A stretch of 64,000 bases of DNA, from contig JASANH010000183.1 in assembly GCA_030248295.1 (NCBI GenBank), positions 744,001 to 808,000 of the forward strand. Reading direction: 5' to 3'. Source of the stretch: Mesodorylaimus sp. YZB2_4 (taxonomy: Eukaryota > Nematoda > Enoplea > Dorylaimida > Dorylaimidae). Position numbers and translations under genes: made by a program. The notes under the pieces were generated by a model, which saw only the letters and a list, made by a program, of their open reading frames with translations, searched no databases and had not been told where the DNA came from. This document shows positions 36,734 through 47,511 of the stretch, one piece after another. Position 1 is the first letter of the stretch. Each line of letters starts with the position of its first letter.

Positions 36734-37165
36734 ACCGTCGCACACAGTTTAATCCGATTGAGAGCATAGGGATTCTTAACACCAATCCTGGATTCCATTA
36801 TTACTCAATGGGAGCTACAGAAGAAGAGTTCTAACGTGCATTGCAAATAGTACGTGGAACCTTTCAGGCTTCTTGTGCTGTGATTGCGTGAGCTGAATTA
36901 TCATGACTGAAGGAAAAGTTATGTAGTAGCCATGCCTGTGTTGTGTGTACCTCGCAGCACGCGAGTGCTTGGTGATGTGGTGAATGATTAGCATGAACAT
37001 GCAGATGGCAGACATAGACTACTTGGATTTTGGCTTGGAAAACTTGACATTGCTTGCCAAACTGATGTGCCAATGTCGATTTTTGTAATAGGCTTTCTAC
37101 TCCCAACTCAATCGTACCTAAGGTTGTATCGGATGTCAAGTATTCCATGATTCCATGCTGTGCCA
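36734..37165 (+). pseudogene. Duplicated 3' end of ITIH-like B
   Basis: About 430 bp matching 26930-27345, from within the last coding exon through the stop and downstream sequence, at roughly 90 percent identity by eye. The coding part carries a new stop (TTCTAA where the gene has TTCCAA). No upstream exons accompany it. The copied downstream part includes the SINE B tail. Confidence 0.85.
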
Positions 37166-37377
37166 GTAATTTTTTGCGTTCTTGGACACCCTACGGAAAG
37201 TCCAACGATTTGTACAACGTTATTCACCTATTTTGATTTTGATGCTCGTGATAAGTGCTCGATGTATCCATGCACATTATAGTACATCACCGGAACCTTT
37301 AAGAATTCCGATCAATAGATCAGCTGCCACAAAAAATTTTCCATAACTTGTAATAGCCAACCATGAAGTATTAAGCT

Positions 37378-37790
37378 GCCGCGGTGGTGGAGCGGTTCGG
37401 CATTCGTCTCTCCGTATTGCTTGGGAGCGAGTGGCTGGACTCGTCCCACGTTCGATCCCCGGTGACGGAGGTCGGCTTGCGAACCATAAACCTTCGCTGA
37501 CCTTGCACGCCAGGCCGTCAGTGACGTATTCGGTACCGCCGAGGTGCTCCTAGTGGAGAGACGGAAGCCAAACGAGTAGACAGTCTCGGCTGTCGAACTC
37601 CGACAGGGGTCAAGGCCCGCCCGGTATCGTCCGAGGAAGTCGGTGTCGAGTCCCGGATGCCCTCGCGTGGAAGTGCTCCTAGTGGAGACACGCAGAGGGA
37701 AGCTGTTGTGTGAGCCGGTTCCCAGGCAGCCCTGCTTATAAGGTTTGACTGCTGACCGGCTATTGGCGAAACGGGCTTCGGCCCGCAAAA
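37378..37790 (+). repeat. SINE A, full-length copy
   Basis: Head GGTGGTGGAGCGGTTCGGC, box B CACGTTCGATCCCCGG, body GGTACCGCCGAGGTGCTCC and GTCCGAGGAAGTCGG, end GAAACGGGCTTCGGCCCGCAAA. It directly follows the duplicated ITIH 3' end by about 200 bp. The original gene B also has a SINE A copy just downstream. Confidence 0.85.
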
Positions 37791-37799
37791 ATTTTAAAA

Positions 37800-39015
37800 A
37801 AGCACTGAATACTCGTATCTGCGATTGGGCCAATCGAGCTACAATAAGTCTAGCGTGTAGGAACAACTGCAGTAATGGATTGATGTTACAAACACGCTAT
37901 TTTGTACAGAGCACGCTAGCAAGCACACTGTATTTGGGTGACGTTGCTACACTGTGCTCTCACGAGAAGAATCTTTATGGGAGAACATATCGCCAACTCT
38001 ACATGGCTGCATGTATGTGTGTGTGCTTGAAGTAAACTTTCTTTCTCTGGACACGGGCATGAGGTGTCTAAAAACCCGAATGCAATGTTGTGTGACGAAG
38101 CATCTTCATATTTCAAATTCAAATTTGCCGCCACTTGAGTTTCCGCACTGTCCTGTTTTTTGCACTCGCATTAGGCCGCGAATGCTTCTGATATGGCCCA
38201 AAGTCCATCAGAGGCTAAACGACAGGAACCAGAAACGTTTTCAGACCTCTCACATATGTAGGTTCTGTTTGAATCATGCCGGTTTTTCTTTTATGACATC
38301 GCTTGTGTGACCTTGTACTCTAGCACTTAATAGGCACATGGATATATAAGGAGACGGATTTTCTCGCGCAAGCTCACTGTTCAGTATCATATCGTTCAAC
38401 GACCCGTCACTATGACCCGTCAGGTTCGTAGATCGTTAATAAGGGGTGGTTATCAGCAAGCCAAACCCCTGCAGTAGACGTTTCCAATCCAAGCCACATC
38501 ACAGTTGGCTGCGGTTCCCCTTATGCGGCGCCAGACACCCTCACCTGACTTTGGCACAGGATGTCACTCTTAGAATTTCTATTTCAAAAATGCCAAAAAG
38601 CTCGATAACAAAATCAAAACAATTTTTGTGTTAGCTTAGAATCTAAAAAGTAATTATCATCTTGCCTATTCAAATACCGCCAAGAAACTGTTCGGATTCT
38701 AGCAGAAAACTTGCACAACAGGCTATGAAGTTTTAAAAAAAGCAGTTTTTGCCCTCATTGGCGAAACATGAAATACAGAACTTAAACACTTTGCAGAGGC
38801 AGAGTCTACAGTTTTTGTATAAACATAATGTACCCCATAAATTGGAAGAGACAATGTTGCGTTTGTGATACAAAGGGAAATAATAACTGACGAAAGACAC
38901 TTCCAAGCCTAGAACACCCATTTATCTGTATCCAACATTTCTAAAAACTTTTTTACCAGCATTATCCTGAATCACAGCAGGTACCATCTGGACGCTCCTT
39001 AGCGATTCTATCATT
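37800..39015. other. Spacer before the channel cluster
   Basis: No gene recognised. A TATATAAGG motif at 38344 is not followed by a convincing open frame. Confidence 0.5.
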
Positions 39016-39020
39016 AAAAA

Positions 39021-40622
39021 ATGGACCAAACTCACGATCAGCCAGAATTGGTGGAAGTCTTGATGAAGTTGGAAATTCTAACACAAAAGGTCCAAAATCT
39101 AGAATATAAATCAGCTGAAACTGCAAAAGGTAAGAGCAATTAAAACTAATTCTTGTCGCAAGAAATTATTACCTTTCAGAGACTATCAGTCAGCGATTGG
39201 CTGAAGAAGTAACAGCAATCGTTGGTCTCAAAGAAGCAATTTCCTCACAGCATTGGTTACTGAGATGGTTCTGGTGCAGCCTGCTTGTACACGGCGCTGG
39301 AGCAACAGCATTTTTCATTTGTCAAACTGCTGTCCAGTATTTACAGTATCAAACCGCTACTGATGTATGGTATTGTGTGTGTGTGTGTCTTAGTGCCATT
39401 CGCTGCTATTTTTGAAGGAACATAACTTTTTCAGATCCTTTTCGAAAGAAATGCTTCCTATGCATACCCAGCAATGTACCTATTTGTGCCCGGATGGTTG
39501 GACCGATTCTGACAAGGTTACTACAATTGGCTTGTCTGCAGACGCTGTCAAATATTCCTCAGGATATTATGATACTTTTCATGACGTCTAATCAAAAAAT
39601 TCAAGTTTGGCGCATCAAGAATTAGAAAAAATTTTTTCCCGCATTGAAAATCATTAATTGATTTTTACAAATCGATCGCTATCGATTTTGAAAAAGTGCG
39701 TATTCCTTCAGAACTTGTGTCAAACAATCGAACGAAAGGATATTATTTTTGTTCGCGGTGTGAGAAACTAGAAAAAGCTTTTGTACGTTTTTCTGGCATA
39801 TGCCTCAGATTGTATTTGAGCAATTCATATAACGCTGCAACGCATATCACGTGAAACACAGTATTTGCATTGATGGAAACAGGATCTAGAGAACCTTTTT
39901 TCAAAGAATATCGATCCTGGTATTCATATTTCTCGAACGATGATAGCGAGGTAACAGCATCAGCGTCTTTTCATTTTATTCTACCCTCTAAATATACCGT
40001 GCTCAAGGCAGCAGGTAAAAGATACATCAGCTTGAAGACACCGGGTATCATGAATTGCGTCGCGTCCACTGACGATGACAGCTGGTCTCTGCAGGAGTAT
40101 TCTGTGCTTCGATGCACACACGAGTGCGAAAATCGATTTTACAAAGAACAGCTAGGATGTATATTCCTGGGGCGGGGGATAAAAGCCATGCCTTAACCGA
40201 TTTATGTAATATCCAGAGATGGCCAAGAAATGGTACATTGATGAATTACATCTTTTCGAAACAAGTAGAACACAGTCTAAGTAACACTTGCAGCTGTGTG
40301 TTCTAATCACTGTCCACACAAATGTGAGCGAACATTTTACGATGTGACTGTCGCATCAGATAATGACACAATTGATGCAGATCACACACAAATAATGAGT
40401 CATATAGCCAAGGAAAACGTGTCAGTGGTAGGCCTGAATATTGTTCATAGTGCAGCGCGTGAAGGTGGAATTATGACTTATGTGGCAGTTAACACATATA
40501 GCTATATAGAATTAGTGAATAATGTCGGTGGCACGTTAGGCCTGTTTGTGGGTGGCACAATAATGACTGTGGCCCAAATTATTGTTTTTAGTATAACTGT
40601 AATCATTGAAAAAATTTTGTGA
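39021..40622 (+). pseudogene. DEG/ENaC channel-like gene 1, disrupted
   Basis: Related to degenerin/epithelial Na+ channel subunits: two membrane helices around a Cys-rich ectodomain, at the plasma membrane. Exon 39021-39129 gives an N-terminal helix of coiled-coil type. Exon 39180-39364 gives the TM1 region (FWCSLLVHGAGATAFFIC). From 39435 the post-TM1 segment (FERNASYAYPAM) changes frame at about 39480 to continue PICARMVGPIL. TGA at 39852 interrupts the ectodomain. The Cys block CTHECENRFYKEQLGC (40110-40165) is followed by a frame change near 40190 and another near 40300, before CPHKCERTFYDV. TM2 is intact (NVGGTLGLFVGG, 40520-40620, TGA 40620). An AATAAA lies at 40692. RAD21, both ITIH genes and FJX1 show no such damage, so pseudogenisation is favoured over sequencing error. 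Unrecognised short introns remain possible. Confidence 0.75.
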
Positions 40623-41330
40623 AGGCGCGTGGATAAATTACAACTTTGCCATATGCATGCAAGGATTGGTCAAGTATTATTTTGTGCTACAAAAATAAAT
40701 AGATAATTGATTTGAGCTTCCTCCTTCCGATAAGACTGGTCTATGTACTCGTGTGCGCGCGTGCGTACGCATTCCAACTTCTAACCGTACGGACAGATCA
40801 CACGAAAGCCTGGCCGAATTTTTGGAAACATTCTCGCTTCGTCAAATCTTCTGTGCAAAAAAATTCAGAACCAGAAGCCTGGAAGACGGAACCAAGGCCC
40901 ATAACAGCGGGTTCAGAAGAGCCTTGCGAGTCTTTCTCAACTTTCTGTCGCCTCGCAACACACGAATTTAAGAAACCCGCAAGATTTTAGGAGCTGACCG
41001 CTGCTGACCAGCTGGCCATTAGGGCCAAATATTTTCAGTAAAGCTTTCTTCCACACCAGGAACTTGGGAGTTATCGAATAAGCATGTCAAGTGCAACTTA
41101 CTGATTGGGAAAGCTTTCTAAGATCAAGAAGATGTAACTTTAACATGTTTGTATTATAATTATTGAAATTGAAGAAACTTTTTTCATGTACTGTAGGTAC
41201 TTATACTTTATTTTAATTACACCGACTGCTTTAAAACATAGACCTCGCCTAGCTTATAACCCTCTCACCCGGCGCTAGCCTGCAGGAAATGATGAAGCAC
41301 TACAATATTCTTGAAGATTTTGCAATTTCT

Positions 41331-41406
41331 GGCACGTTAGGCCTGTTTGTGGGTGGCACAATAATGACTGTGGCCCAAATTATTGTTTTTAGTATAACTG
41401 TAATCA
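41331..41406 (+). pseudogene. Exact 76-bp copy of the DEG/ENaC gene 1 TM2 segment
   Basis: Identical base for base to 40530-40605 (GGCACGTTAGGCCTGTTTGT start), which encodes the GTLGLFVGG transmembrane part. The flanks are unrelated, and no other exon is copied. It lies 0.7 kb downstream of the gene. Confidence 0.9.
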
Positions 41407-41419
41407 CTCTACATTAGGA

Positions 41420-42100
41420 CCAAAATTCGAACGGATCGGTTTTTCTACGATAATTAGCTTTTTAAGGATAACAAAATACACCTCAAACTCGCGATTGAGA
41501 TGATTCGATCCAGCAGCAAGTTTACCTGCGTTTAGTTTCTCTTAGAGATCTTTGAGATTTGAGATCGAACATCCGGAAACAGATTACAAATTTTCAAAAG
41601 CGTATTAACTCTAAAACTGAATTTAACTGATTCTAAAAAGATTCAATTACAGTTAAATTCAGTTTTGCAGAGGAGATTCAGTTTCAGTTTCAGTTACAGT
41701 TAACTGTAACAACGCTATCCCGAATACAGTAGGCAAGAACAGATCGATTGATTGATCGATTTTGAATACAAATTCTTCCCGCAAGGTGCTCATTGCCCTC
41801 TATCATCACGATCTCATTTTCCAAGTTCAGTTATCTGATAATGCGAGAGCCACAAAAACCAGCCAGCCACAAAAACTCTTTATTGCAGCGCCTTTTTAAT
41901 TGCGGCAGATACGAGTACGGTATGTACAGTATAAAAGCGTGCCAGGTACTGAGCGAGTATTGCCTACTCAAAACAAGTGACGACGACTGATTGGCGAACA
42001 ATAGTCTTCGCGAACACTGACTACCTACAATTGACCAAGGCTAACAATTGCTCATGAAGAAATGACCTAGCGAATAATTGCTGGAGAGCAACTGTCGGCG
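41420..42100. other. Spacer upstream of channel gene 2, with TATA-like box
   Basis: Contains a run of short ACAGTTAAATTCAG/AGTTTCAGTT motifs (41590-41710) in both orientations. A TATAAAAG box is at 41930, 650 bp before the gene 2 ATG. Promoter assignment is tentative because a 5'UTR intron would be needed. Confidence 0.35.
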
Positions 42101-42102
42101 AA

Positions 42103-42136
42103 CAGAGTGATCGGCGACCGGACACCGATCACTCTG
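42103..42136. other. Perfect 12-bp inverted repeat, 10-nt loop
   Basis: CAGAGTGATCGG at 42103-42114 pairs with CCGATCACTCTG at 42125-42136. It sits between the TATA-like box at 41930 and the gene 2 ATG. Its role is unknown. Confidence 0.85.
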
Positions 42137-44009
42137 TAAGCCTGTGCAGGTTTCCTCCGATTGCGCATGTGCTGCTACCTTCACAGTTTCACATCATGTA
42201 GTTTTTTAGACACCGATTTACTCGTACAATTCAAACAGTCCTTTGAAAATGTCAAATAGTGACTCGAATTCGTTCGCTTAAAGTAAGTGTATAAAACAAG
42301 GAACATAAATTTTCAGGGAAGAAATGTAAATCGCTCGATACGATCGCCATGGCGATCAGTCACCAGACCAACCTGCGAAGTTACTATGACTACAGTAGTC
42401 GAAGCGTGGGCTTGGAGACCGTGTGAACACCTCGCCAAGTATTAGTTGGGCACCACAGACTTCTTCCAAATCGGGTTTGCGATAGGTCGAGCACAAAGGG
42501 CATCGGTCGTTTATTACATAATCTCTCGTCCCAAAAAGTAATACTGTATCATCCAAGTTATACAAAGCCAAAGGAAACCTCAATAATGACAACCAAGGAA
42601 GAAACGAATTCTGTGCGATCCGCTCATGATGATATGATTGAAAAAATCAGTGTAGCTGGTTGGAAAGAGGCGTTCGGAGAAAAAGTGATTTGGATTAGCC
42701 ACATATTCAAAGTTGCTCTTTTCATACTTTCTGGTTTTTGCATATATTATGCGCAAAGAGGAATAAAGCAGTGGCTCAGAAGCGGCTACGCGGAAGAGAT
42801 ATTTGATATTACGACATCCGAGTCCTTGGCCGTTTCAAATGTGACTTTTTGTGTGCAAGGTTACATTAATCAGAGTTTTATTGAACAGACTGTTGTCATC
42901 CCAAACAGAATTAGAGAACGGCTGATTCGAGAAGACCTTTTGAAAGAATTCTACACAAATTTGACAATTTTTCTTTCCCCGCCGGCTCGTGCGCGCAATT
43001 TCCGACAATATCTGGTCACGGAATACATGAAAGTGGTGTTGGCCAATCCGCAAATCCACGATTTCTCGGCTTCTCTATCAGCGGCTGTGCCGTCCTGTCG
43101 GGCAATGTTCAAGCGATGTTGGTTCGATGGCAAAGAATTCGACTGTTGCACGAGGACATTTCAGTCAAACGACGATGATGGCATTTGCTACGTGATGGCA
43201 GTAAGTCAATACTCTTAATAAAATTTGTGACTGGATGCCGCCTCCCAGCTTCGACCGAACCAGCAGAACTAAATTAGGACCAAACCGAACAAGGACCAGC
43301 GCTATGGAGCTGAACCACACCGAACCGGCTAAACCAGGGCCAAACACCTGCCCGCGCACTTTGTATCATTTCACACTGACTGACAGTGCAAACGTAGAAT
43401 TAGTATTAGTTAAAATAAGTTCTGGTGAAAGAACATTCATAAACTAGGAATGATCGAGGTTGTCGTTTTGATCTTCACTGAAAACCAAGAAGCTGTTCAG
43501 CTTTGCTGCAACTTGTCTGGTCTAGCCTGACTAGCAGCAAAAACTGTGGTTTATTTCGATCCAGGTTTGGTCCTGGTCCGGTTCTGGCTTGGTCCTGGTT
43601 AGGCCGGTTCGGTTCGGTTCGGTCCTGGCTCTGAAAAAATGGCCATCCTGGTCTGGTTCGGGTCCTGGTCCGAAAAGCTGGTTTAATGGAAGCTGGGCCG
43701 CCTCATCTAAAGCCTGCGGGGTTCCGGAAGGGGATAGTTTCGTCACTAGCAGGGTGACGGGTGACAGGGCTGAGGGGAGAGAGAAGCGCCTCCTAGGTGA
43801 TACACCACTGTGCTGACCATCTTGTCCAGGAATACATAATGTACAGGTATGACAGTAAAGGGGGCATGCAGTGGTGGCGATCACCAGAGGCAGCATTTTG
43901 CCACGCTTGGCGGGTTAGCCTTCCATGTAAGCGAGAGGAAGTGGATTGAGACGCATAAAGATGGAGAGTACGCGTTTAGTCGACACTGGGCTCTCCGCTT
44001 AGTGCATGG

Positions 44010-44165
44010 CTCCATGGCCTTGGGTTAAGGGGTCTGCCTCTCACGCTGGCTGGGCATACAGGGGTAAAAAATCTTGGTTGGGAAAATTTGATTGTAAAAT
44101 ATGTGTCCCTTAGTCCTCGAGTGCGCTATGGTGCTTGGCTATGGATAAAGACATGACAATGGATC
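44010..44165 (+). repeat. SINE B copy in channel gene 2 intron
   Basis: GGTCTGCCTCTCACGCTGG and GTGTCCCTTAGTCCTCGAGTGCGC, then GGTGCTTGGCTATGGATAAAG, shared with 11085-11255. Box B is degraded. Confidence 0.7.
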
Positions 44166-44499
44166 AGAGCAGTCTGAGTCCCTATAGCAGCTAACTATGG
44201 GAGTGCGTGCGTCAGCGCGGCGGACGAAAACGGCTAAGCGCTAAAAACTTTGCGATATCACGCTGACTATTTTAATGGTGCATTCGTCCACGCAGCTGCC
44301 ACGAGCTGTAATCGAATTGATATGCATATACTGTACATATATGTACAATACTGCGACCTTTGCCTGTGGATATTCGCATCAAGCTCTGTCCGTGGGGCAA
44401 TCCATCTTGTACGATTACCACTCCCTTAGCTCAGTATCCATGGCTGCTGCCTGTGCCTACGTGTAAAATCCACTTTAAAGGTGGAAATAATAAACAGTC

Positions 44500-44695
44500 C
44501 AAGTAGGCGTAGGAGGGAGGCGCCCCACCGAAGTTGGCGGGACAAAAACTCCGACTGGAGCAGGATAGTCTTGCGACTCTACCTCCGGCTGAAACATCAA
44601 CCTGAGGGGTTAAAGTCTCCCAGCCAGGGGAGAGTATCGAATACTCTCTCCCACTCGCCATGGCCTACCAGGCACGAGGGTTACAAAAAAGCGGG
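44500..44695 (-). repeat. Dispersed repeat D, copy 2 (reverse strand)
   Basis: On the reverse strand it reads CCTGGTAGGCCATGGCGAGT, CTCCCCTGGCTGGGAGACTT, GGTTGATGTTTCAGCCGGAG and GTCGGAGTTTTTGTCCCGCC, matching 52798-52980 closely. It lies in the channel gene 2 intron. Confidence 0.8.
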
Positions 44696-46304
44696 GGCCG
44701 CGGCATGCCCTGCACACACCATACATTATAAAGAGCAGTTTGAGTCAGATTTCTGTAGGCATTGTGCTTAACAAAAAGGTCGCAATCAAATTATTTCGAA
44801 TAACAGAAGTAAACGATCTTTGTCTGAGCCTTCTTTATGGTGTGCGCTTCTGTTTCGTGTCAAACAAATCTGAGGAAACAGATAGCGCGAGAGCGCGAAA
44901 CAAGGTGTTTGGACAGAGTTTTGTCGCCTCGCCATCAGTTTCATTCAAGGCGCGGCTCGCTGGAAAGCTCTCTTATCAATGAAAAATTCTTGACTTATCG
45001 ATCTTATACGATTATAAAAAGCGAAAAGTCACAGGCCGCCGCCATCAAAATCCTAAAATATTGACACAATTCTTGTTGGCATTTTCTGTGAACCTATTCA
45101 CAAATTCCGCTGCTCAGTTCTCTTGCTTTTTGAAGACCTCTGAAATAAGGCCACTTGCACTTTAAAATTTTTATGTCGCATATCGAGCAGAAATGCATGG
45201 CAGTTCGTCAATCCTCGTTGAGTTGCGATTTTAGTAATTACAATCGTAGTATTTTGCATGCTTGAACGGTGACAATGTTCTCTTGTTTGTGGGAGACTCT
45301 TGCGCATTTGAAAAAGAAAATCAGCACAATTTTAAAAAAAATTTGCGCTCCTTTTTCAATCTTTGTTTTTTTCTGACAATGCGCTAAGCAGTTCAGCAAA
45401 ATGTCGTGTTAGAGGTTGGGACACTTTCGAAGATATACTGTACTTTGAAGAAAATACAGCGCTGCTGATTTTCAGCTTAATTACGATAGTGACAACGCGA
45501 TGCCATCCGAATGGACATTTCACCAGACGAAGTCAGGTCCACTAGGTGGTCTGACCGTGGAGATGTCGCTGAACATTGACTACCTGCCATGGATGGATGC
45601 CGACGTGCAAAAGGGTTTAGGGTCACCGTAGGTCCTGTACCATTCGGCATGACCTCATCGCCTGTGGCGGCGCCTGACAAAGCAGAGACTTTCGTCAAAG
45701 TGATTCCACAAAAACGGAAGCTGATGGCCAACTGCGCCGAGCCGAATCATCTGAAAATAAAGGGCGGCCATTTCATATGACTGGAAGATGGCCTTGAATG
45801 ACAATGCCCGCTGTCCTAATCACTGCACCTACTGGTCATATTCGAGTACAGCCAGTTTCATTTCTCTCGATCCCAGACACTCGGAACCGAATGGAAACAA
45901 GCACATGTACAGTAGGATCCATGTCTACTACGCCGACCTTGGCTACAGGGAATTCACGCAAGTCAAGGAGACGACAAGCCTATCTGGCCTTCTGCGAGTT
46001 TGGTAATGTAGTGGGCCTTTATTGGGGCATGTCCATCGTCAGCTTTTTCCATGTCTTTTTCTATGTGCCACGGTACTTGTATTACGTACGTCGCGGTCGG
46101 GCGGTAAGTCCGAGTTAGGGCTGCAGAATGCTGTAGGTCAGGTAAAGAATCGGCGTGGAATATCGTAGTTTCGATTTCGCCAGTTGCCTCCAGTTTTCCC
46201 GTCTTTGTTTTATAAATTCTTTTAGTACTTATTTTTGTACACGAGTATAAGATGCTTCATTGCGAACACAAAATTGTGAATTGTGGGCGTACGTAACAAC
46301 AACT

Positions 46305-46452
46305 GGGCTGCGGTGGTGCAGTGAGCGGGCAGGCGAGTGGCTGGACTCGTCCCGGGTTCGATTCCCGGTGATGGAGGTCGGTTTGCACCATAAACCCTCG
46401 CTGGCCTTGCACGCCAGGCCGTGTGTGACTCACTCAGTACCGGCGAGAAGCG
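46305..46452 (+). repeat. SINE A copy, 3' truncated
   Basis: CTGCGGTGGTGCAGTGAGCG head, CCCGGGTTCGATTCCCGGTG (a perfect tRNA T-arm/box B) and GGCCTTGCACGCCAGGCCGTG body. The sequence diverges after CAGTACCGGCGAG. Confidence 0.8.
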
Positions 46453-46740
46453 CTTTAGCATTTGACCCTCAACTGGTTGACTGGTCTACTGTACAGTACT
46501 TGCAAAATTGAAACCATGTCCATCAGGTCCCGATGGCACAGTGGTGTTGGTGCACTGCGATTAATAATCCATACGGCGCCTGGTCAATACCCACTTAGGG
46601 TCCATGATTTTTATTCTGTATATCCTGAGCCAATTTTTCCTCTCTCTCGATTTTATGAGTCGACAGAATCCAGCGCCAATTTGACCAGAAATGTTGATTG
46701 CAAAAGGGCGTAAAAGATGAAACAAAGTATTAAAAAATTA

Positions 46741-46800
46741 ACCATGAGCGGGAATCGAACCCGCATCTCGTGAATTACAGCGCAACGTACCAGAGCTAAC
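46741..46800 (-). repeat. tRNA-like fragment
   Basis: The reverse strand has a perfect T-arm (GCGGGTTCGATTCCCGC) and a 3' acceptor-like TCATGGT, plus a weak TTAGCTCTGG box A-like region. No matching 5' acceptor strand is present, so it is a tRNA-derived relic rather than a tRNA gene. A similar T-arm (GCGGGTTCGATCCCCGC) lies on the reverse strand at 52378-52394. Confidence 0.45.
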
Positions 46801-46887
46801 ATCACAGGCATGACAATGTTTTAAGACTGTTTGGATTGAGGGTAAGCGGTTTTGTATAAAAATTACTGATCGTGAGTAAAGAAATCA

Positions 46888-47062
46888 TGTTCACGTTCAT
46901 GTTTTACCACATCACCAAACGCTTATGCGTACTCGAAGGTGAAGGGACACATTTAACACAAAATTATTTACCGGCCCGCCAGTCGAACACTCGCCCGTAA
47001 CTGCGCACCTGGCATGAGAGGCAGACGCCAAACCCACCAGGCCACGAGGGCCGGTCAGGACA
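46888..47062 (-). repeat. SINE B, longest copy
   Basis: Reverse strand: TGGCCTGGTGGGTTTGGCGT (box A region), GCGAGTGTTCGACTGGCGGG (box B region), GTGTCCCTTCACC, CGCATAAGCGTTTGGTGATG and a GTGGTAAAACATGAACGTGAACATG-type tail. It shows the whole family structure in one piece. Confidence 0.85.
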
Positions 47063-47194
47063 ATACCTTCTCTTAGACCATCACATTTAAAAAAGAAACC
47101 AGTTGGAGCTGTAAAGATAGTTTTATATAACTAAAATTCTACAGGAGCACAAAAAGGATATGAATTGGCTAACTTGGTCAGTGATAATCTGCTA

Positions 47195-47511
47195 CTTAAA
47201 TTTGTGGCCGGTCGATTCTGTAAATACTGACCAGCAGTTCTGTATGCAAAATGACCTGCTGCGCCAATGCCAACAAAAAAGCAGAAGGGGCCAGAAACAT
47301 TTGAGCATCCAATTCCTTGCTGCAAGCGCTTCTTTAAGTCCCAATCCCGCTTACATCGTCGGCTAATATTTGCCATATGGTGGCTAAATATAAAGTTTGT
47401 CATTGGCACGTAGATGACTATTTAAGCAAGGCTTTTACGGTCAGCTTCTGGTCAAATATATTCTTCTAAATGATCAACTTTAGCAGGCAAAGTGTCTAAT
47501 TTTTTGTCCAT
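47195..47511 (-). pseudogene. DEG/ENaC channel-like fragment 3 (inverted)
   Basis: The reverse strand starts MDKKLDTLPAKVDHLEEY (47511-47455), like the N-terminal helix of channel gene 1. An exon-like piece with CFFVGIGAAGHFAYRTAGQY and LQNRPATN (47330-47205) aligns with FFICQTAVQYLQYQTATD of gene 1 TM1. No later exon is seen downstream on that strand. It is probably a 5' fragment of a third family member in opposite orientation. Confidence 0.55.

Larger units (their letters stand above)
42586..46118 (+). pseudogene. DEG/ENaC channel-like gene 2, disrupted
   Basis: The first exon (42586-43200, 205 codons) is intact: a cytoplasmic N-terminus, TM1 (VIWISHIFKVALFILSGFCI) and the proximal ectodomain ending in GICYVM, the family's G-x-C-Y block. 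The donor is GTAAGT at 43201. The second exon starts at 45476 (phase 0): LNYDSDNAMPSEW, SGPLGGLTVEMSLNIDYLPW, a frame change near 45613, FRVTVGPVPFG.. NCAEPNHLKI, another change near 45760, NARCPNHCTYWSYSST and YYADLGYREFTQV, a third change near 45978, then TM2 (FGNVVGLYWGMSIVSFFHVF) and GTAAGT at 46104. The order of blocks is exactly DEG/ENaC. Three frame changes within about 600 bp of conserved sequence make this look like a young pseudogene. The 2.3-kb intron has no exon I can support. Confidence 0.75.

Noticed and set aside
37312-37866. 184-codon reverse-strand open frame
   Set aside because: Mostly the reverse complement of a SINE A element, with no domain.
38344-38425. TATATAAGG box followed by an ATG at about 38411
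   Set aside because: The ATG frame meets GTTCGTAG after four codons, and no downstream exon could be tied to it.
46741-46800. Possible tRNA gene on the reverse strand
   Set aside because: A perfect T-arm but no matching acceptor stem or convincing anticodon arm; kept only as a tRNA-like relic.
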